This document shows, in pieces, positions 1 through 11,064 of a DNA stretch of 64,000 nucleotides (the stretch's first letter is position 1; each line of letters begins with the position of its first letter). Origin of the DNA: Dactylonectria macrodidyma (lineage: Eukaryota > Ascomycota > Sordariomycetes > Hypocreales > Nectriaceae); the NCBI GenBank assembly GCA_020744425.1, contig JAGMUV010000021.1:1240001-1304000 (forward strand). The letters are read 5' to 3'. Below the pieces are notes generated by a model that was given only the letters and a program-made list of their open reading frames with translations, did no database searches and was not told the DNA's origin. Position numbers and translations under genes: made by a program.

Positions 1-2
1 GT

Positions 3-668
3 ATCCTCCGAATCTGCTTCGTCCAGCAAGCCACTTTCTGCGTCAACTCCCTCGCCCACTGGCTCGGTGACCAGCCCTTCGACGACCGAAACTCGCCCCG
101 CGACCACCTCATTACCGCTCTCGTCACCCTCGGTGAGGGCTACCACAACTTCCACCATGAGTTTCCCTCGGACTACAGAAACGCCATCGAGTGGTACCAG
201 TATGACCCCACTAAGTGGTCCATCTGGATCTGGAAGCAGCTTGGCCTTGCCTATGACCTGAAGCAGTTCCGCCGGAACGAGATCGAGAAGGGTCGTGTCC
301 AGCAGATGCAGAAGAAGCTCGACCAGAAGTGTGCCACCCTCGACTGGGGTGCTCCCCTGGAGCAGCTCCCTGTTGTCCACTGGGACGACTTCGTGGCGGA
401 CTCCAAGAACGGAAAGGCCCTCATTGCCATTGCCTGTGTCATCTATAACGTGCCTGACTTCATCAAGGACCACCCCGGTGGTAAGGCACTCATTTCCTCC
501 GCTATTGGCAAGGATGCCACCGCTATCTTCAACGGCGGTGTCTACAACCACTCTAACGCCGCCCACAACCTCCTGTCGACCATGCGTGTGGGTGTCCTTC
601 GCGGCGGCTGCGAGGTCGAAATCTGGAAGCGTGTCCAGTTCGAGAACGAGGATGCGTCATCTACTTGA
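3..668 (+). CDS. Acyl-CoA delta-9 desaturase, C-terminal part with cytochrome b5 domain (5' end outside window)
   Basis: The frame is open from the window edge to a TGA at 666-668, giving the last ~221 residues. It shows the third histidine box of membrane fatty-acid desaturases (HNFHH, about 142-156), preceded by an [24 protein letters not shown] stretch. A fused cytochrome b5 domain with the heme motif HPGG (471-482) follows. This layout is that of the OLE1/SdeA stearoyl-CoA desaturases, which place a double bond at C9 of palmitoyl- or stearoyl-CoA in the ER membrane; the b5 domain supplies electrons. No break or intron is seen in this part. Which paralogue it is cannot be told without the N-terminus. 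Confidence 0.93.
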   Translation: MLRICFVQQATFCVNSLAHWLGDQPFDDRNSPRDHLITALVTLGEGYHNFHHEFPSDYRNAIEWYQYDPTKWSIWIWKQLGLAYDLKQFRRNEIEKGRVQQMQKKLDQKCATLDWGAPLEQLPVVHWDDFVADSKNGKALIAIACVIYNVPDFIKDHPGGKALISSAIGKDATAIFNGGVYNHSNAAHNLLSTMRVGVLRGGCEVEIWKRVQFENEDASST

Positions 669-1379
669 GCAACTCAGCCGACCGATGCATCGTCTGAGCT
701 GGTACCCAGGCTACTAAGGTCACCTAGCCCGTGGTCAATGCCGCACAGGTGTCCGATGGTTGTCAAGCTTTGATATCTCCTGGAACGTGTGCTTGACCTG
801 CTCCAGCTGAACAGTCCACTCTCTGTGACTGTCTGTTGCTGTGGGTTTCTGACTTGGCGAGGCCGCTGCTGAGACCGGAGGGTTGATGATGCCGATGGTG
901 GTTTTGAGGATGTGCTTGAGGTGCCGGCGGCTGTGTTTGTTGTTGCCCGCTGTCGCTATTGTTGCGGCTGCTTTTCAGCGGGCGTACTTGCGTCGTTACT
1001 CTTGGTCTGAGGTATGTCTTTGAGGAGTGAGGCTAGGGCTTGAGGAGGTTGATAGTACTGTAGATAATGACTTGCCGTCATCCTCGGAATGTGGCGTCTC
1101 AACCCGGAAGATACCAGCATAACCATACTAGCACATTGTAGTGATGATGTCGTAACCTCTGATATATTCCCGGGAACTCAGGCCACATCCCGAACCAGAC
1201 CATGATGCCCAGGTATCTCCACGGCGTAATTTCTTCTTCCTCTGCTGAGTACCCGTCGAAGTAGTCACGATATCGCGTGACCGTTAGACGTTTACTATAT
1301 TCACAGCAGCGATATTCACAGCAGCGACCACAAAACCCAACGAGTCAGACCCCACATTTGAACGGTATGGATCCCGTCA
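669..1379. other. Intergenic, no gene seen
   Basis: Desaturase 3' flank. It contains short GT-rich and CT-rich runs (about 850-960) and an imperfect doublet of a CAGCAGCGATATTCACAG-like unit near 1310-1330. No supported gene. Confidence 0.5.
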
Positions 1380-1540
1380 CGGGGGGAATCGCTACCGCAG
1401 AAGCGGAGAGGTGCGATTGGGTCGAGCCAGTGGATCCACGCTCAACAACGAGCTGCCTCAGCTCCAGCTCTGGGACCACAGGCGCACCCAAGGGAGTTGA
1501 GATCACGCACTACGCATACGTTGCTAACGTCAGAGGGTAG
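1380..1540 (+). pseudogene. Fragment of an AMP-binding (acyl-CoA synthetase / 4-coumarate-CoA ligase-like) enzyme
   Basis: About 50 codons contain the AMP-binding signature SSSGTTGAPKGVEITH, the P-loop-like motif of the ANL superfamily that binds ATP phosphate. The frame stops right after VANVRG and nothing of the large N-terminal or C-terminal domains is visible on either side. These enzymes are normally about 550 residues, so this is a relic. It could come from a coumarate-ligase-like enzyme or from an adenylation domain; the spacing resembles the former. Confidence 0.7.
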
Positions 1541-1840
1541 GCTTTGGCCCACCCCTTCCTGGTTAGGACTAGATGGCAGAGACTCTCGGTGCCACTGGGC
1601 ACAGATTCTTGTACCTGGAGAGTTGAAGAGTAATCTATTTGCTGACATCGCTTCAAAAGTATGGATTGACCTTGGGCGGTATGTGAGAGAAGTGCTTGCT
1701 GCTTAAGACACTCGTCGTTTCGTCTTAGGTTTTGCTCTCTGTGGATCTCTTATGAGGGTATGGGCGTTTGACCGGCTTGGGGGGATCGCATCTGAGCAGT
1801 TCGACATCAATGAAGATGGGCTGCAGTTGATCCAACAATA

Positions 1841-2150
1841 ATGACGACAAACAAAAAGCGCTTCATTGAACTCAAGCGGAATGGTTCTACTGAGCGGATC
1901 ATTATTGACGAGGTGATGCAGCGCGCGTCTTGCATAGCTGGCCGGGCGACGACGCGCTGGAAAGCTTATCTCAAAGGACGCCCGAATGTGCCGCTGGTAG
2001 TCAAGGACTCATGGAAATACCTGGAACGCGACGAGGAAGGCGACTTGTTGCGTGAGGCGACTGCCGGAGGTGTCATAAACATGGCACGATATTATCACCA
2101 CGAGACGGTTCGGATTCACGTGACAGACGACGATATTCGGAGCAACGTTA
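1841..2150 (+). pseudogene. N-terminal fragment of a FunK1-type fungal protein kinase
   Basis: About 100 codons match the pattern of the fungal-specific FunK1 kinases (Pfam Pkinase_fungal): a VVKDSWKYLERDEEGDLLRE-like stretch with the ATP-anchoring Lys, then YYHHETVRIH and DDDIRSNV. The catalytic loop and the rest of the domain are missing. The open frame continues to 2341, but that part is the antisense of another kinase fragment, so the apparent 166-aa protein is a chimera of two relics. FunK1 families are expanded in many filamentous fungi. Confidence 0.65.
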
Positions 2151-2152
2151 CA

Positions 2153-2371
2153 CTATACGTCAAGGAGTTTCACCATCTTGTCAATAGCATAGAGGTCGCC
2201 CTCCACCGTCCCAGCCAACTGCTTGGGTACCCATCCCTCCGTATACCCGCCGCCAAAGTCGACAACCCAGGCATCCTCATTCCCGTCGATGAGGACATTG
2301 TACGGCTTAGCATCTCCCCAGACGATTCCGGCATCGTGTAGTTGGCCAACGACGTCTCTGAGCTGCATCAC
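2153..2371 (-). pseudogene. C-lobe fragment of a protein kinase-like gene
   Basis: Read on the minus strand, the 72 codons carry a kinase catalytic loop, LHDAGIVWGDAKPYNVLID (HxD replaced by WGD, with the following K and N kept), and a metal-binding DFG equivalent in VVDFGGG. They also hold a TVEGDLYAIDKM-like helical stretch. This is the C-lobe of the atypical fungal kinase-like proteins with a WGDxKxxN loop. The N-lobe is absent. The fragment faces the FunK1 fragment end to end, with the junction near 2150. Confidence 0.6.
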
Positions 2372-2578
2372 CCATTTCTGTCACAGCGGCATTGGTGTCT
2401 CTGGCTTTGCAGCACAGGATAGTTTTACGAATTTGCAGTTTAATGTAGGCGAGTAAAAGGCCAAAGCCCAAGTTGCTTTTGTCCCGCACTAGACCAAGCT
2501 AAGGTCATGGTCAGATCTCGGCCCTAAATTGGGTCTTGGAAAGGCGGCCAGCCGCAACTATCGACAAAACCTCACGTA

Positions 2579-2680
2579 GGAAATTTCGCTGGAGGGGTCT
2601 ACTCGAGGACCTTGAAAAATTCCCGGCCGGGAAATTTTGCTGGCGGTGTCAACTCGAGGGTATTGAAAAATCTCAGCTGG
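2579..2680. repeat. Two-copy tandem repeat, ~50 bp unit
   Basis: Two imperfect copies begin GGAAATTTCGCTGG (2579) and GGAAATTTTGCTGG (2629). Both carry an ACTCGAGG box and end in TTGAAAAAT. No gene is recognised around it (2380-3014). Confidence 0.6.
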
Positions 2681-3014
2681 TGAGCAGCAGAAGCCCAAAA
2701 CAGAAGGGAATCATCAAATTCGGCGGTTTGAATGAGAGTAAAGATTCAATAGATATCTGCGTTTGGATGTTGACAAATATTTCTTCCGAGCATGGAATAG
2801 GTGATTTGGCAGAACAGAATGACAGGTTGTTATCACGTGAAAACAAATACAATGACTGTCTGATCTCCTGAACTCAGTCCGGGCGATATTGGCTAATTAC
2901 ATGTGCTACACATGGTAAGGAATGATTCTTTAGCCCCAAAAGCTCCAAAACTTCAAAAACCAAAGGAGATGTTGCTCATGGTTGGCGAACGCTGTATCCC
3001 TTCTGGACGCGGCA

Positions 3015-3640
3015 TCATGATTCATCACTGGAACAAGCCCTTTTGCTCCTCTTTTCTTGCAAAGTGCGCGCTACCCACTCTTCCACATTCTCCAGAGCGC
3101 AGCTGGGAGAGTCCCTATACCGTATGAGGAAGGACAAGATCTCGGCTGGGCTGAACTTTCGCTGTGGTACCTTGACGGCAAATTCATCCGCAAGTCGTTC
3201 AAGCATCAATTGATCTTCAGTCCGCCTCTCCCTGTTTGGTCCAACTTCGTCTGGCTGCCCAAACACGTGGTATATTTGAGCGGCCAAGTCCCTGTCAACA
3301 AATTGGAACTTGACCTGCGTGTCAATACGCCCGGGTCGGATGAGCGCGCCATCTAATTTCTCGATATGGTTCGTTGTCATGATGAGCAATCGACCCTCTT
3401 GGGACGCCACACCGTCAATAGCATTGAGCAGCCTCTACAGCGTCACTGACTTCGTATCCCGCGGATTTTCCCCTTTCAGGGGGATTCTCACCACCAGCAT
3501 CACGAGAATGTGCCGCACCGGCGGCATCAATATCCTCTAGCAAGACGACACATTGTGGAGGGCAGAAGAAGCGGAAGATGCGCAGGGAAGATGCGCACAG
3601 AAGATGCGCAAGATACGCTAAATGCAGAAGAAGCGGAAGA
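3015..3640 (-). pseudogene. BCS1-like AAA ATPase, C-terminal half, frameshifted
   Basis: The minus strand shows the Walker B segment CVVLLEDIDAAG and an ENPPERGKSAGYEV linker. After a break come LLNAIDGVASQEGRLLIMTT, the sensor NHIEKLDGALIRPGRID, and a C-terminal helical lid. This order is that of the fungal BCS1-like AAA family (mitochondrial inner-membrane chaperone of complex III and its many paralogues). The two halves are in different frames: near 3415-3440 a VTL codon run is followed by TAG and the frame changes. The Walker A half is missing. It is a decayed paralogue, not the housekeeping BCS1. Confidence 0.75.
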
Positions 3641-3660
3641 AGCACAAGATGCGGGCAAGA
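3563..3660. repeat. Short imperfect GAAGATGCGCA tandem repeats
   Basis: A purine-rich patch contains several GAAGATGCGCA / GAAGAAGCGGA units and two AAATGC-type ends. It lies just 5' (minus strand) of the BCS1-like relic, where its Walker A region should be. Confidence 0.55.
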
Positions 3661-3887
3661 CGTGCTAAATGCCTAAGCATCCATCACCATTGCCGACCAG
3701 TAGTTACCTAATCTGTCAGCAAATGCCGGCTGACATAGAGTGGCCTGATTCGTTATATTATCAGTTGTAGAACCAAACCAAGTGAGGCTAGATTGATGCT
3801 CTGGGCGTCGCACGGCGCCCAGGCTTTGGTGCATGCAGTTTATGACGAAGCTTGTAAGTCCGATGGCGAAATGCTAGTGATTGACTA

Positions 3888-4271
3888 TCACGCTAATAAG
3901 ATGATTTGACCTTTGTATCCTTCGCTCCCTCTTTGGGGGAGGTATCTGTGCTTCGGTTCCCCATAACTTTCGTTGCGATGTACCGGTATTCCACTTGCTT
4001 CTGGCTGCTTGACGACTGGCACTTTGTTGGAGTTTGGTCTTTGGGCTGGCCGGTGGGTTGTTCGGCCAGCTGGAGTATCTTCATTGTCGGTAGTGATGGC
4101 GTGGTCCTCCGGCGAAGTGACATCCGCTGCCGTGTTGAGACCCTTGTCTATGCCTGTTCCCTCCTTCATGTCGCCCGGTTTAGTATTCTCCTCTTCATCT
4201 TCACGTGCCCTGACCCCATTCTCGTCGAACGGACATGGAGATGGGGATGTGGCACCATCGGACCTTGCCAT
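3888..4271 (-). other. Open frame of unknown status, possible 3' exon of the neighbouring kinase
   Basis: 127 codons of low-complexity, hydrophilic sequence rich in E, D, T and P, with no recognised domain. It lies downstream of the Ran1-like kinase on the same strand. A GTATGT donor and a GCTAACCACAG branch/acceptor pair near 4330-4370 could splice an upstream stretch (…RYDEQRSYR) into this frame. Joining it to the kinase needs a frame change near 4415, so I do not merge them. The plus strand is also open here, which weakens the case. Confidence 0.25.
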
Positions 4272-4412
4272 GATCGATGCGGTCGAAGCGCGGTCGGTAA
4301 CGGAGCGAATCCTAGTGCTTCTGTTATGCCACTGTGGTTAGCATAGCCTGTATTGAATCAATCAAAACATACCCGGTAGGAGCGTTGCTCGTCGTAGCGA
4401 GTCCTCGGCTCC

Positions 4413-5519
4413 CTATGCGAGACATACATCCTTCGGAGGGATGATCAGGGACACTGCTGGCACAGTGAACCCGGAGCAAGCCATGACCCTGGTACGGAGC
4501 TCGGGTAGCGTCACCCTGTGTTCAGGAGTGGGCTTAAAGGTGCATCGCAATATGTCGTTCAAATCATCAGACAACGGCAATATCGACTTCAGAAAGCCCT
4601 TTGATCGGCCATACTCCCGGTAGGCTGAATCCTGGATGGAGGCCAGCCCCCAAGGGTTGCATCCGCATGACAAGTTAACGAGGATGACCCCAAGGCTCCA
4701 GACATCACTGGGTGCACACATATAGTACTGCTGGCCTGTGGCGGGTTCTAGAGATTCTAATGAAGGATAGAAGGAAATGGTTAGTCATTGTAAGAGGGCC
4801 AAGGGAAGGGGATAGGGACTATAAAACGTACCTGGACTCATATAAAATCTCGATCCACACCCGAAGTCGTGAGATTGCGCATCTGAAGTAGCGAGTCCAA
4901 AGTCACATAGCTTGACAGTATTTCCATGGTTTGTAACTAGGATGTTTTCCGGCTTGAGGTCCCGGTGGTAGATTTGAAGACTGTGACAGTATTCAACAGC
5001 ATCTAGGATTTGGAGGAAAACTTTCTTAGACAGCTCATCATTGCTAACGTACTGGCCGCGCTCTGTGATATTTACGAAGAGGTCGCCCTCAGGACAGTAC
5101 TCAAGAATGAGATAGACGCAGTCGGGGTTGTCCACAATATTGAATATAGATATAACATTAGGGTGTGCGGAAGCTAGGTAGTGGAGCCGAATTTCCCGCT
5201 GTTGGTAGGCGGCCTGGCTGTGTTCCAGTGGAGTTCCATCGACAGTAAGCTTGCTTAGGCACTTAACCGCATAGCGAACTTTAGTATTAATATCGATAGC
5301 TGAATAGACGACGCCATAGGCCCCAGTTCCCAATATATTGGTCAGTTGGAGGCTTCCATTAAGCAGCCGTCCTAGCCTCCCAACGGCAGTTAAGCAGGAT
5401 ACAGCAGGCGTGCTGAGTCGGCGGCGTTGTGAAAGATGGGCGCAGGTCGTTGCACTCCCGGTGGCCGTAGCTGTGAGGGGCAGGAGCTGCGGACGGGGCA
5501 TAGTATGCATGTCTGTCAT
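4413..5519 (-). CDS. Ran1/Ksp1-like serine/threonine protein kinase
   Basis: Two exons (5519-4832 and 4756-4413) join across a 75-bp intron with GTACGT donor and TTCATTAG acceptor, giving 343 codons in one frame. The kinase domain is complete: glycine loop GTGAYG (about residues 64-69), VRYAVKCL with Lys86, Glu109, catalytic loop HRDLKPEN (185-192), DFG (206-208), and SPE of the APE motif formed exactly across the splice. Then come PSDVWSLGVILVNL and a short end. The pattern RLGxxLNGSLQL before the glycine loop and the ILVNLxCGxNPW block fit the Ran1 (Pat1) / Ksp1 group, which act in nutrient signalling and the switch between growth and meiosis in yeasts. The C-terminal tail is shorter than usual for the group, so the 3' end may be truncated. 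Confidence 0.85.
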
Positions 5520-6822
5520 GCGCGGTTCGAAGAGAGCAAGTCAAATGCTGTGAGCTAGCCAGAGAAGAGGAGACTGGAAACGAAGGGAGCCTGAATTAAT
5601 GTGGCACCCGCAAGTATTCCTATTCCAAACCATACACACACACAATTCAGGGCTTCTTGAAGAGATAATCGCTGTAGTATTGAGGTCGGGCTTTTTAAGA
5701 GGAGGGTCGCATAAAATGGACGAGGGTTCTATGGGGAACTCTGCAGTGGTAGTTCTAGTTTTTGTTGAACACGTACTGGCAGCACGTAGATAACCCGGAA
5801 TAGGCGGGTCTAGAACGAGGAGAGGCTTCAATACGGGAGCCAGCACCCATTCGACCTCCCCAGAGGCGTTGCCTTGGTCCATCAAGTAATTCCAGCCCAC
5901 CTAATTTGGTGGGGGCCGACGTGCTGTATTGAGTGGCCCCCTAATTCCTCGTGGTGCACTCCGTAACTATCAGTGATGCGGCGGCAACTTGGAACAGGCA
6001 GCACTCTCTGCTCCACAGGCAACTTGGAACGAACATCAGGCTGGTTGAAAATCAATTGCCTTGGCTGCGTGGTGGCAATGCAGAGAGTTCGCATGGTATC
6101 TTCAAAATGTTTTCAAATATGAGGGTCCTCCTCTCTCCCTGGATGAATGTTAGACCATAGCTGTCTGCTGACGGAATGGAAGCCAATTACGTTCAAGAGT
6201 TGGCTTCCGGCGAGGTATTTCCTCGAGAGAGCCCTTGCTGTACGTAACGCGTCAGATTCTGCTCGCGGAAGATTGTCGCCTTGACTTGTGATGTACAAGT
6301 CCAAGCTCCCACATTTAAGGATTGGGGTACAGTACCAGTGCCCAGTTAGTCAAATTGGTAGGGCCAGAGCGAGCAAGACGAACCTCACTAGCAATCTGGG
6401 TTGCAATCCTTCTTATGTGTGTGGCAAATCGCCTTGCCCATGTAACTACGACGTCACAATGTGTTCACAAGGCTATTCGACTCGTCGTCCAGACTACCAC
6501 CATTCCGTGCTATGGATCGAACATTTGGTGGTTATCGGTGCCCTGGGGTACACAACACGCCTCCTGTCGTCCTTATTTGATGGATGCCGCAGTATTTAGT
6601 GACATCCTTGGCAATAGGAGGTAGCCGTCTTACACCTTCGATTTCCTACGGAATCCGCCTCGCCAACGGAGCTCGCCTTGGCCTTCAGAATAATGCCTAT
6701 ACTGATGGCAAGCCCGCGCTTTCAGCCATGCTTTTATTTGCACCCAACATTCCTCATGAATTATCTATATGTTTTATTATCCATCTGTTTTAGTTTTGCA
6801 TGCCACATAAGTCTGTTAGTAT
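5520..6822. other. Intergenic / unrecognised
   Basis: Upstream of the kinase. Several short open frames occur on both strands (for example 6288-6624 and 6584-6793), but they overlap, lack motifs and look like chance frames. No supported gene. Confidence 0.4.
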
Positions 6823-7356
6823 GAGCCCTTCCCAGGACGCCACGCCCACAACGAGAAGGAGCAGGGCCTCCGGCTTGCGCTTGACCCAAAGTACTCGACA
6901 TGGCTAGTTGGATCTGGTTCAAACATTATAGGTATCATCGTGAAATGTGGCGTCTCGTCGGGGACGAATAATGTTGTGTCGGTGCCGTCGGCTCGTATCC
7001 CAGCACAACCGTTTCCAGTCCTCACTGCAGACGTTGGCAGCGTTATATCACAGCCTAAGCAGACGAGTATCCCAGATTACTTTGGATAAGTCACCTGCCG
7101 GGGCTGTTTGGAGAACCTGTTCAGATGGGACTATGACGGTGACCCTCGTGAGCGTAGTATCCTTGTGAAAGTCAGTTTTGGTGTCAATCAGCAGCGGAGA
7201 GTTGTTGGCTCCGTGTCGCTGCTGGTTCCAAGGCTAGTGTCTCAAGGCTTCAAGGTGGTAAAATTGAATTTGGAGCTTGAAACTGGTGTTCGACCAGGGG
7301 CGTTGCGTGATATGGTTCGATTCAGTGGACGGGTCAAAGAGAGAATTGACCTTTAA
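6823..7356 (+). other. Unrecognised open frame interrupted by one stop
   Basis: Frame 1 stays open from 6823 to 7356 except for a TAA at 7087-7089, about 177 codons. The stretch STWLVGSGSNIIGIIVKCGV and the later VSFGVNQQRRVVGSVSLLV look protein-like, but I recognise no family. It may be a relic with a single nonsense change (CAA to TAA would fit RIP) or chance. Confidence 0.25.
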
Positions 7357-7544
7357 TCATCGTGCTTAAGTCCTGCAGATATACCGCCACATTTGGTTGC
7401 TCTGCCCCAGGGTAACGCGATCGCTCAATAAGGTCTCAAATGATGATGGTTGCACAGGAGACTAGTTATCTCGATGCCGTTTTGGTCTGGACAATTCTTT
7501 AAACTAGAGGAGGGTTCTGGCGCTCAGCGGGCGCTTAGGTGATA

Positions 7545-7740
7545 TTCCATCACTCGATGTTCAGCGAAATTTCGATCCACAGATCTTGTCTAACGTAGAT
7601 CGAAACCACGACATCATAATGGTGGCAAAATGGAGTCGCGTTTTGCATCACACTCGCAAGGGTATAGACCGGGAATGGCAATCATGTCTCCAAATTCTCT
7701 TGTGGGTATTCTACGGCAGCCTATCGAGGTGCCCAGTGCC
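7545..7740 (+). repeat. Dispersed repeat: copy of the RGS 5'-flank module
   Basis: The block from CCATCACTCGATGTTCAGCG through TTTCGATCCACAGATC, a GGTGGCAAAATGGAG stretch and ATAGACCGGGAATGGCA to a CTCCAAATT end matches, base for base with few changes, the reverse complement of 30480-30660, the region upstream of the RGS gene. Here no RGS gene follows. Other copies lie at 19170-19390 and 41080-41200. Confidence 0.85.
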
Positions 7741-9191
7741 CACTAACCTCAAGTGTCATGGCGTGCGTCAAATGATCTGAGCGCGACCGGGAGGGCGAGA
7801 GTGATCACTAAGAACGAACTCGCCCGCCCATGTGCTTGCTCAGGTTTCATTTGGCCTCCCCGAACCTCGTGGCCAAAGCCGGAGGGCGAGGCCTGGGTGA
7901 CATCCCAATGCCGGCCTCTTTTCAACCTTGAGACGACAGCGAAGTCGCCCAGACGAATCTGCCTGGGCTCCTGGAGCATCGCTTGTGCGCACGGACATGT
8001 TCCTTGGTGACTCCCAGGTTTGGGAGGGTGTGGTGGGATGGACGCAAAGTAAAAGGCTTAGCGTGGCTTGACTGCATCTCCGATCGGAACCAAAGCCTCG
8101 ATGGTGGTGCGAGCATTTTGCCAAGCCGTGACGTGGGCCTTGCTCCTTAGTGCTATTTGACCTGGAGCCTAGTCGCTGCTCCATTCCATGTATCGACGCC
8201 TACCTAGGGCTGTATTAAGTAGTGCCTTCCTCTTAAGTTGCATATGTTGTGATATTCTTTAATTGACCAGATATATCTAGTGTACTAACCACTCGGGACA
8301 AAACAGTTATTTAGTCTCGACATTGGTCTGCATCATCACTTGCCGCTTCCTAAAAAACACATGCGTATGATATATATGTCAAACTGTTGCTCCTTAGTAT
8401 GCATCAAAATTGTATATTTCAGCTTCAACTCATTCTGGAGATGTTGAATGAAGCAGGCTATGTTACAAAGTGCAGTTACATGATCCAATCAGCTAGGCCC
8501 ATCCTGATCCCACATGTAATCTGTTCAAGAAATTCTCTCCCAGCTGACTATTAATCACTCATTCCGCGCATTCCTTGTCATACCCAATATGAATACTACA
8601 TCGTAGGTTTTCTAGTCATCTGACTAAGGCTAGGATATCGGTGTATCAGAGGTTTATGCAAATTCGGGTCTTATGCCGCCACACGAGGGGTCAATCCAAC
8701 ACATGACTAGATATCTAACAACCGACTGTCACGATGTGTATTTGGGTAGCAGGGCGTGTATATGGCGTGTGACCGCTATAGCAATATCCTTCTAGCTACT
8801 TTAGCATAAAGGATGTACAGGGACTCAGAGCGGGGACTTGACGCAAGAAAGAACATACACACACCCAATCAGATGCCTCACACAATAAGAGCTCGTAACA
8901 CGACTTGCACAGGGGTCTAAAGTCATGGGTTGCCCCCTGGCGGGTTAGCGCCCACCCGTTGGTTGAAAGGCAGTAGTGGGTGGCGGGATAACCTGATTTA
9001 AGCCAGGCAATGTGGATCGACCCCCCGCTGCCACAGCCAAAAGTTGCTACGCCCATGCCCACTTTCTCTTGCAAAGATTTCCCTCTCATCCTCTCTGGTA
9101 GTGGCTTTATTTTCCATTATCCTGCCATTTACAAACTCGCTATTTTCAACCTCGCGTAGATCTTATCAACATAACACGTGATCTGTACGAC
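7741..9191. other. Intergenic, no gene seen
   Basis: GC-rich at 7750-8200 with overlapping frames on both strands, then AT-rich from about 8210 to 8790. The frame at 8796-9089 minus has no motif and lies in the 5' flank of the next gene. Confidence 0.4.
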
Positions 9192-10196
9192 ATGGATGAC
9201 CCATCCTGGGCATGGCCGGCCTGGAAGTTCGACATGAAGAGAGGGGATTTATTCACCAAGCTTCACGACCAGTATAACACCTATCCATCCCCCATTCAAG
9301 ACCCTGATGCCTTCCACCACGATATCTTCGAAATCTCCCACGAGGCCAACTCCGCTACCGAATTTCATCATTTGGCCAATAATCGCAGGCAACAACGCCT
9401 CCACGAATTGAACGACGCTCTTGAATCTGCGAGTCTGGAGATCATCGCAAACCCAAGTCTTATCAGTTCGCCTCAGTGGCAACATGCTGTCCAACTCTTT
9501 CGTACAAATTCCTTCGACTCCCTTGTTCGCTACTTCGCTTCTTACCTCCCCACCGACCACCTTTGGCATCCGTTGTGTCATGCCTCTACTCCTGTCACCA
9601 GCAGCACTGAGCTCATGCCCCATTTACCAGACAAGGAGTATGAGCGCACCAGAACGTACGACCCCAGCGGTACAAGGTGGCGACCCTCTCCGTTATCTTC
9701 GATACTCCCGCCCGGCTTATCCGGCCCTCCAGCGAGAGACCGACCTGTTGAGTGGAATGAATCTGTGAATACCGTGGCCCCGGTGGTGCTCTTTCCCTCT
9801 TCAGAGCCTGCGCGCTTTCCACCTCAAGAATCTAGCTCACATGTCGACCGTGGCGAAGAAATGACGCGACCTGGTGATGACACGTCGACGATGCCCGATT
9901 CCAAGACTTTAGAGACGGCGGAGTGTGGGAATGAAACTGCATATAATGAGGGAGTACGCCCCAAAGACAGTTTACCTGCTAAACAGCTCACCAAACAGGC
10001 CGAGTTTAGAGGCAGCCACTCGGAAAGCCAGATGAGTCGCCACCTTCATTGTCGAAGGACAGCCCAACCCATGGCCTTGACATCTTCGGCCACGGCTACA
10101 CTAGCTTCAGGACCGTCGCAAACCACAATCACTTTAGCCAACTCGATTCGGCCAACTAATGGGGCTCGGACGGGAACCAAACGAAAACGTTCTTGA
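9192..10196 (+). CDS. Conserved fungal protein of unknown function
   Basis: A single-exon frame of 334 codons. The first ~150 residues (DDPSWAWPAW, MKRGDLFTKLHDQYNTYPSP, then a helix-rich region ending SFDSLVRYFASYLP) read like a family I associate with Eurotiales; no catalytic motif is visible. The C-terminal half is low-complexity and rich in S, T and P, and ends in a basic KRKRS, a plausible nuclear localisation signal. The start at 9192 is chosen because the conserved block begins at once. A clean isolated gene between two long spacers; its function is not known to me. Confidence 0.75.
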   Translation: MDDPSWAWPAWKFDMKRGDLFTKLHDQYNTYPSPIQDPDAFHHDIFEISHEANSATEFHHLANNRRQQRLHELNDALESASLEIIANPSLISSPQWQHAVQLFRTNSFDSLVRYFASYLPTDHLWHPLCHASTPVTSSTELMPHLPDKEYERTRTYDPSGTRWRPSPLSSILPPGLSGPPARDRPVEWNESVNTVAPVVLFPSSEPARFPPQESSSHVDRGEEMTRPGDDTSTMPDSKTLETAECGNETAYNEGVRPKDSLPAKQLTKQAEFRGSHSESQMSRHLHCRRTAQPMALTSSATATLASGPSQTTITLANSIRPTNGARTGTKRKRS

Positions 10197-11064
10197 GAGA
10201 TAGAAATTCGCACGGAAGCTAAATCGTGTGTTCATTAAGTTGGGGATCACAAGGAGGAGAAAGATTGACTAGGTATCGTATGACAACTGGATCTAGATGA
10301 TTAATTTCATTTCAAACCACGGAATCTCACCAGAACGACACTAGTGGTGATAGCAAACAGATCGAGACGAACAGCAACGACAAATGTTGGAACTTGGTAA
10401 GGATAACCTCCCCGTGTCATTCATCCCACTTTACTTACAGTTCCAGAGTGCGCCTTCTGCCAGCGACTCTATTAGTGGCAAGATGGGTCAGATCACCCAT
10501 GAGAACAAGTCCAAGACCCATCAGAAGTAGCCAAGGTTATGAATACCATTAGTATGTGACAAAAAGCACTATCTAGGTTGACATTTCGAGGCGATCTGGA
10601 CGCTATTACTAAAGGGAAACAGACTTGTTAAGTGCATCACACTGTATAAAATGACGTTGAATGGATAGATTGACCTTCTCCTTCTATATTCTCCTCCTTT
10701 AGATAGGAAACCAAAAGGATTTCTTGTCTAACTCACAAGTGACCTTCTCCCCGGTCATCTGTATATGATTCCAATCGTGCGTGCGAAATGCTAAGCAGCT
10801 CATTCTGGCTTGCAATGCGAGATCTGCGATGTTGCTTATATGTTGGCGATTAAAGAGCAGTGGGCACGGAGAGAACGGGGATGCACTCAGACACTTTATT
10901 CATTCCCTCGCAGCGCGGCAGGTGTGAAACGTACATTCGGTCTATTAAGGACGAATGCTCATATGTAAACTAGTAGCAGCCTTATAAACACAATTCCACT
11001 ACGCTATCGGCGGCATCCGTGGAGACGTCAAGTATCCTCGTAGTTTCGCCCAAGGACTCTGTGA
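10197..11064. other. Intergenic between conserved gene and beta-tubulin
   Basis: Moderately AT-rich, with scattered short frames only. It holds the shared 3' flanks of two convergent genes. Confidence 0.5.

Noticed and set aside
3906..4346. Plus-strand gene of 146 or 122 codons
   Set aside because: Two plus frames and one minus frame are open over the same bases; no motif, and the plus readings look like antisense of the acidic minus-strand frame.
3888..5519. One kinase gene reaching to 3888
   Set aside because: Needs an unexplained frame change near 4415; the kinase domain already ends cleanly at 4413.
8796..9089. Minus-strand gene of 97 codons
   Set aside because: Lies in the promoter of the conserved gene at 9192 and has no motif.
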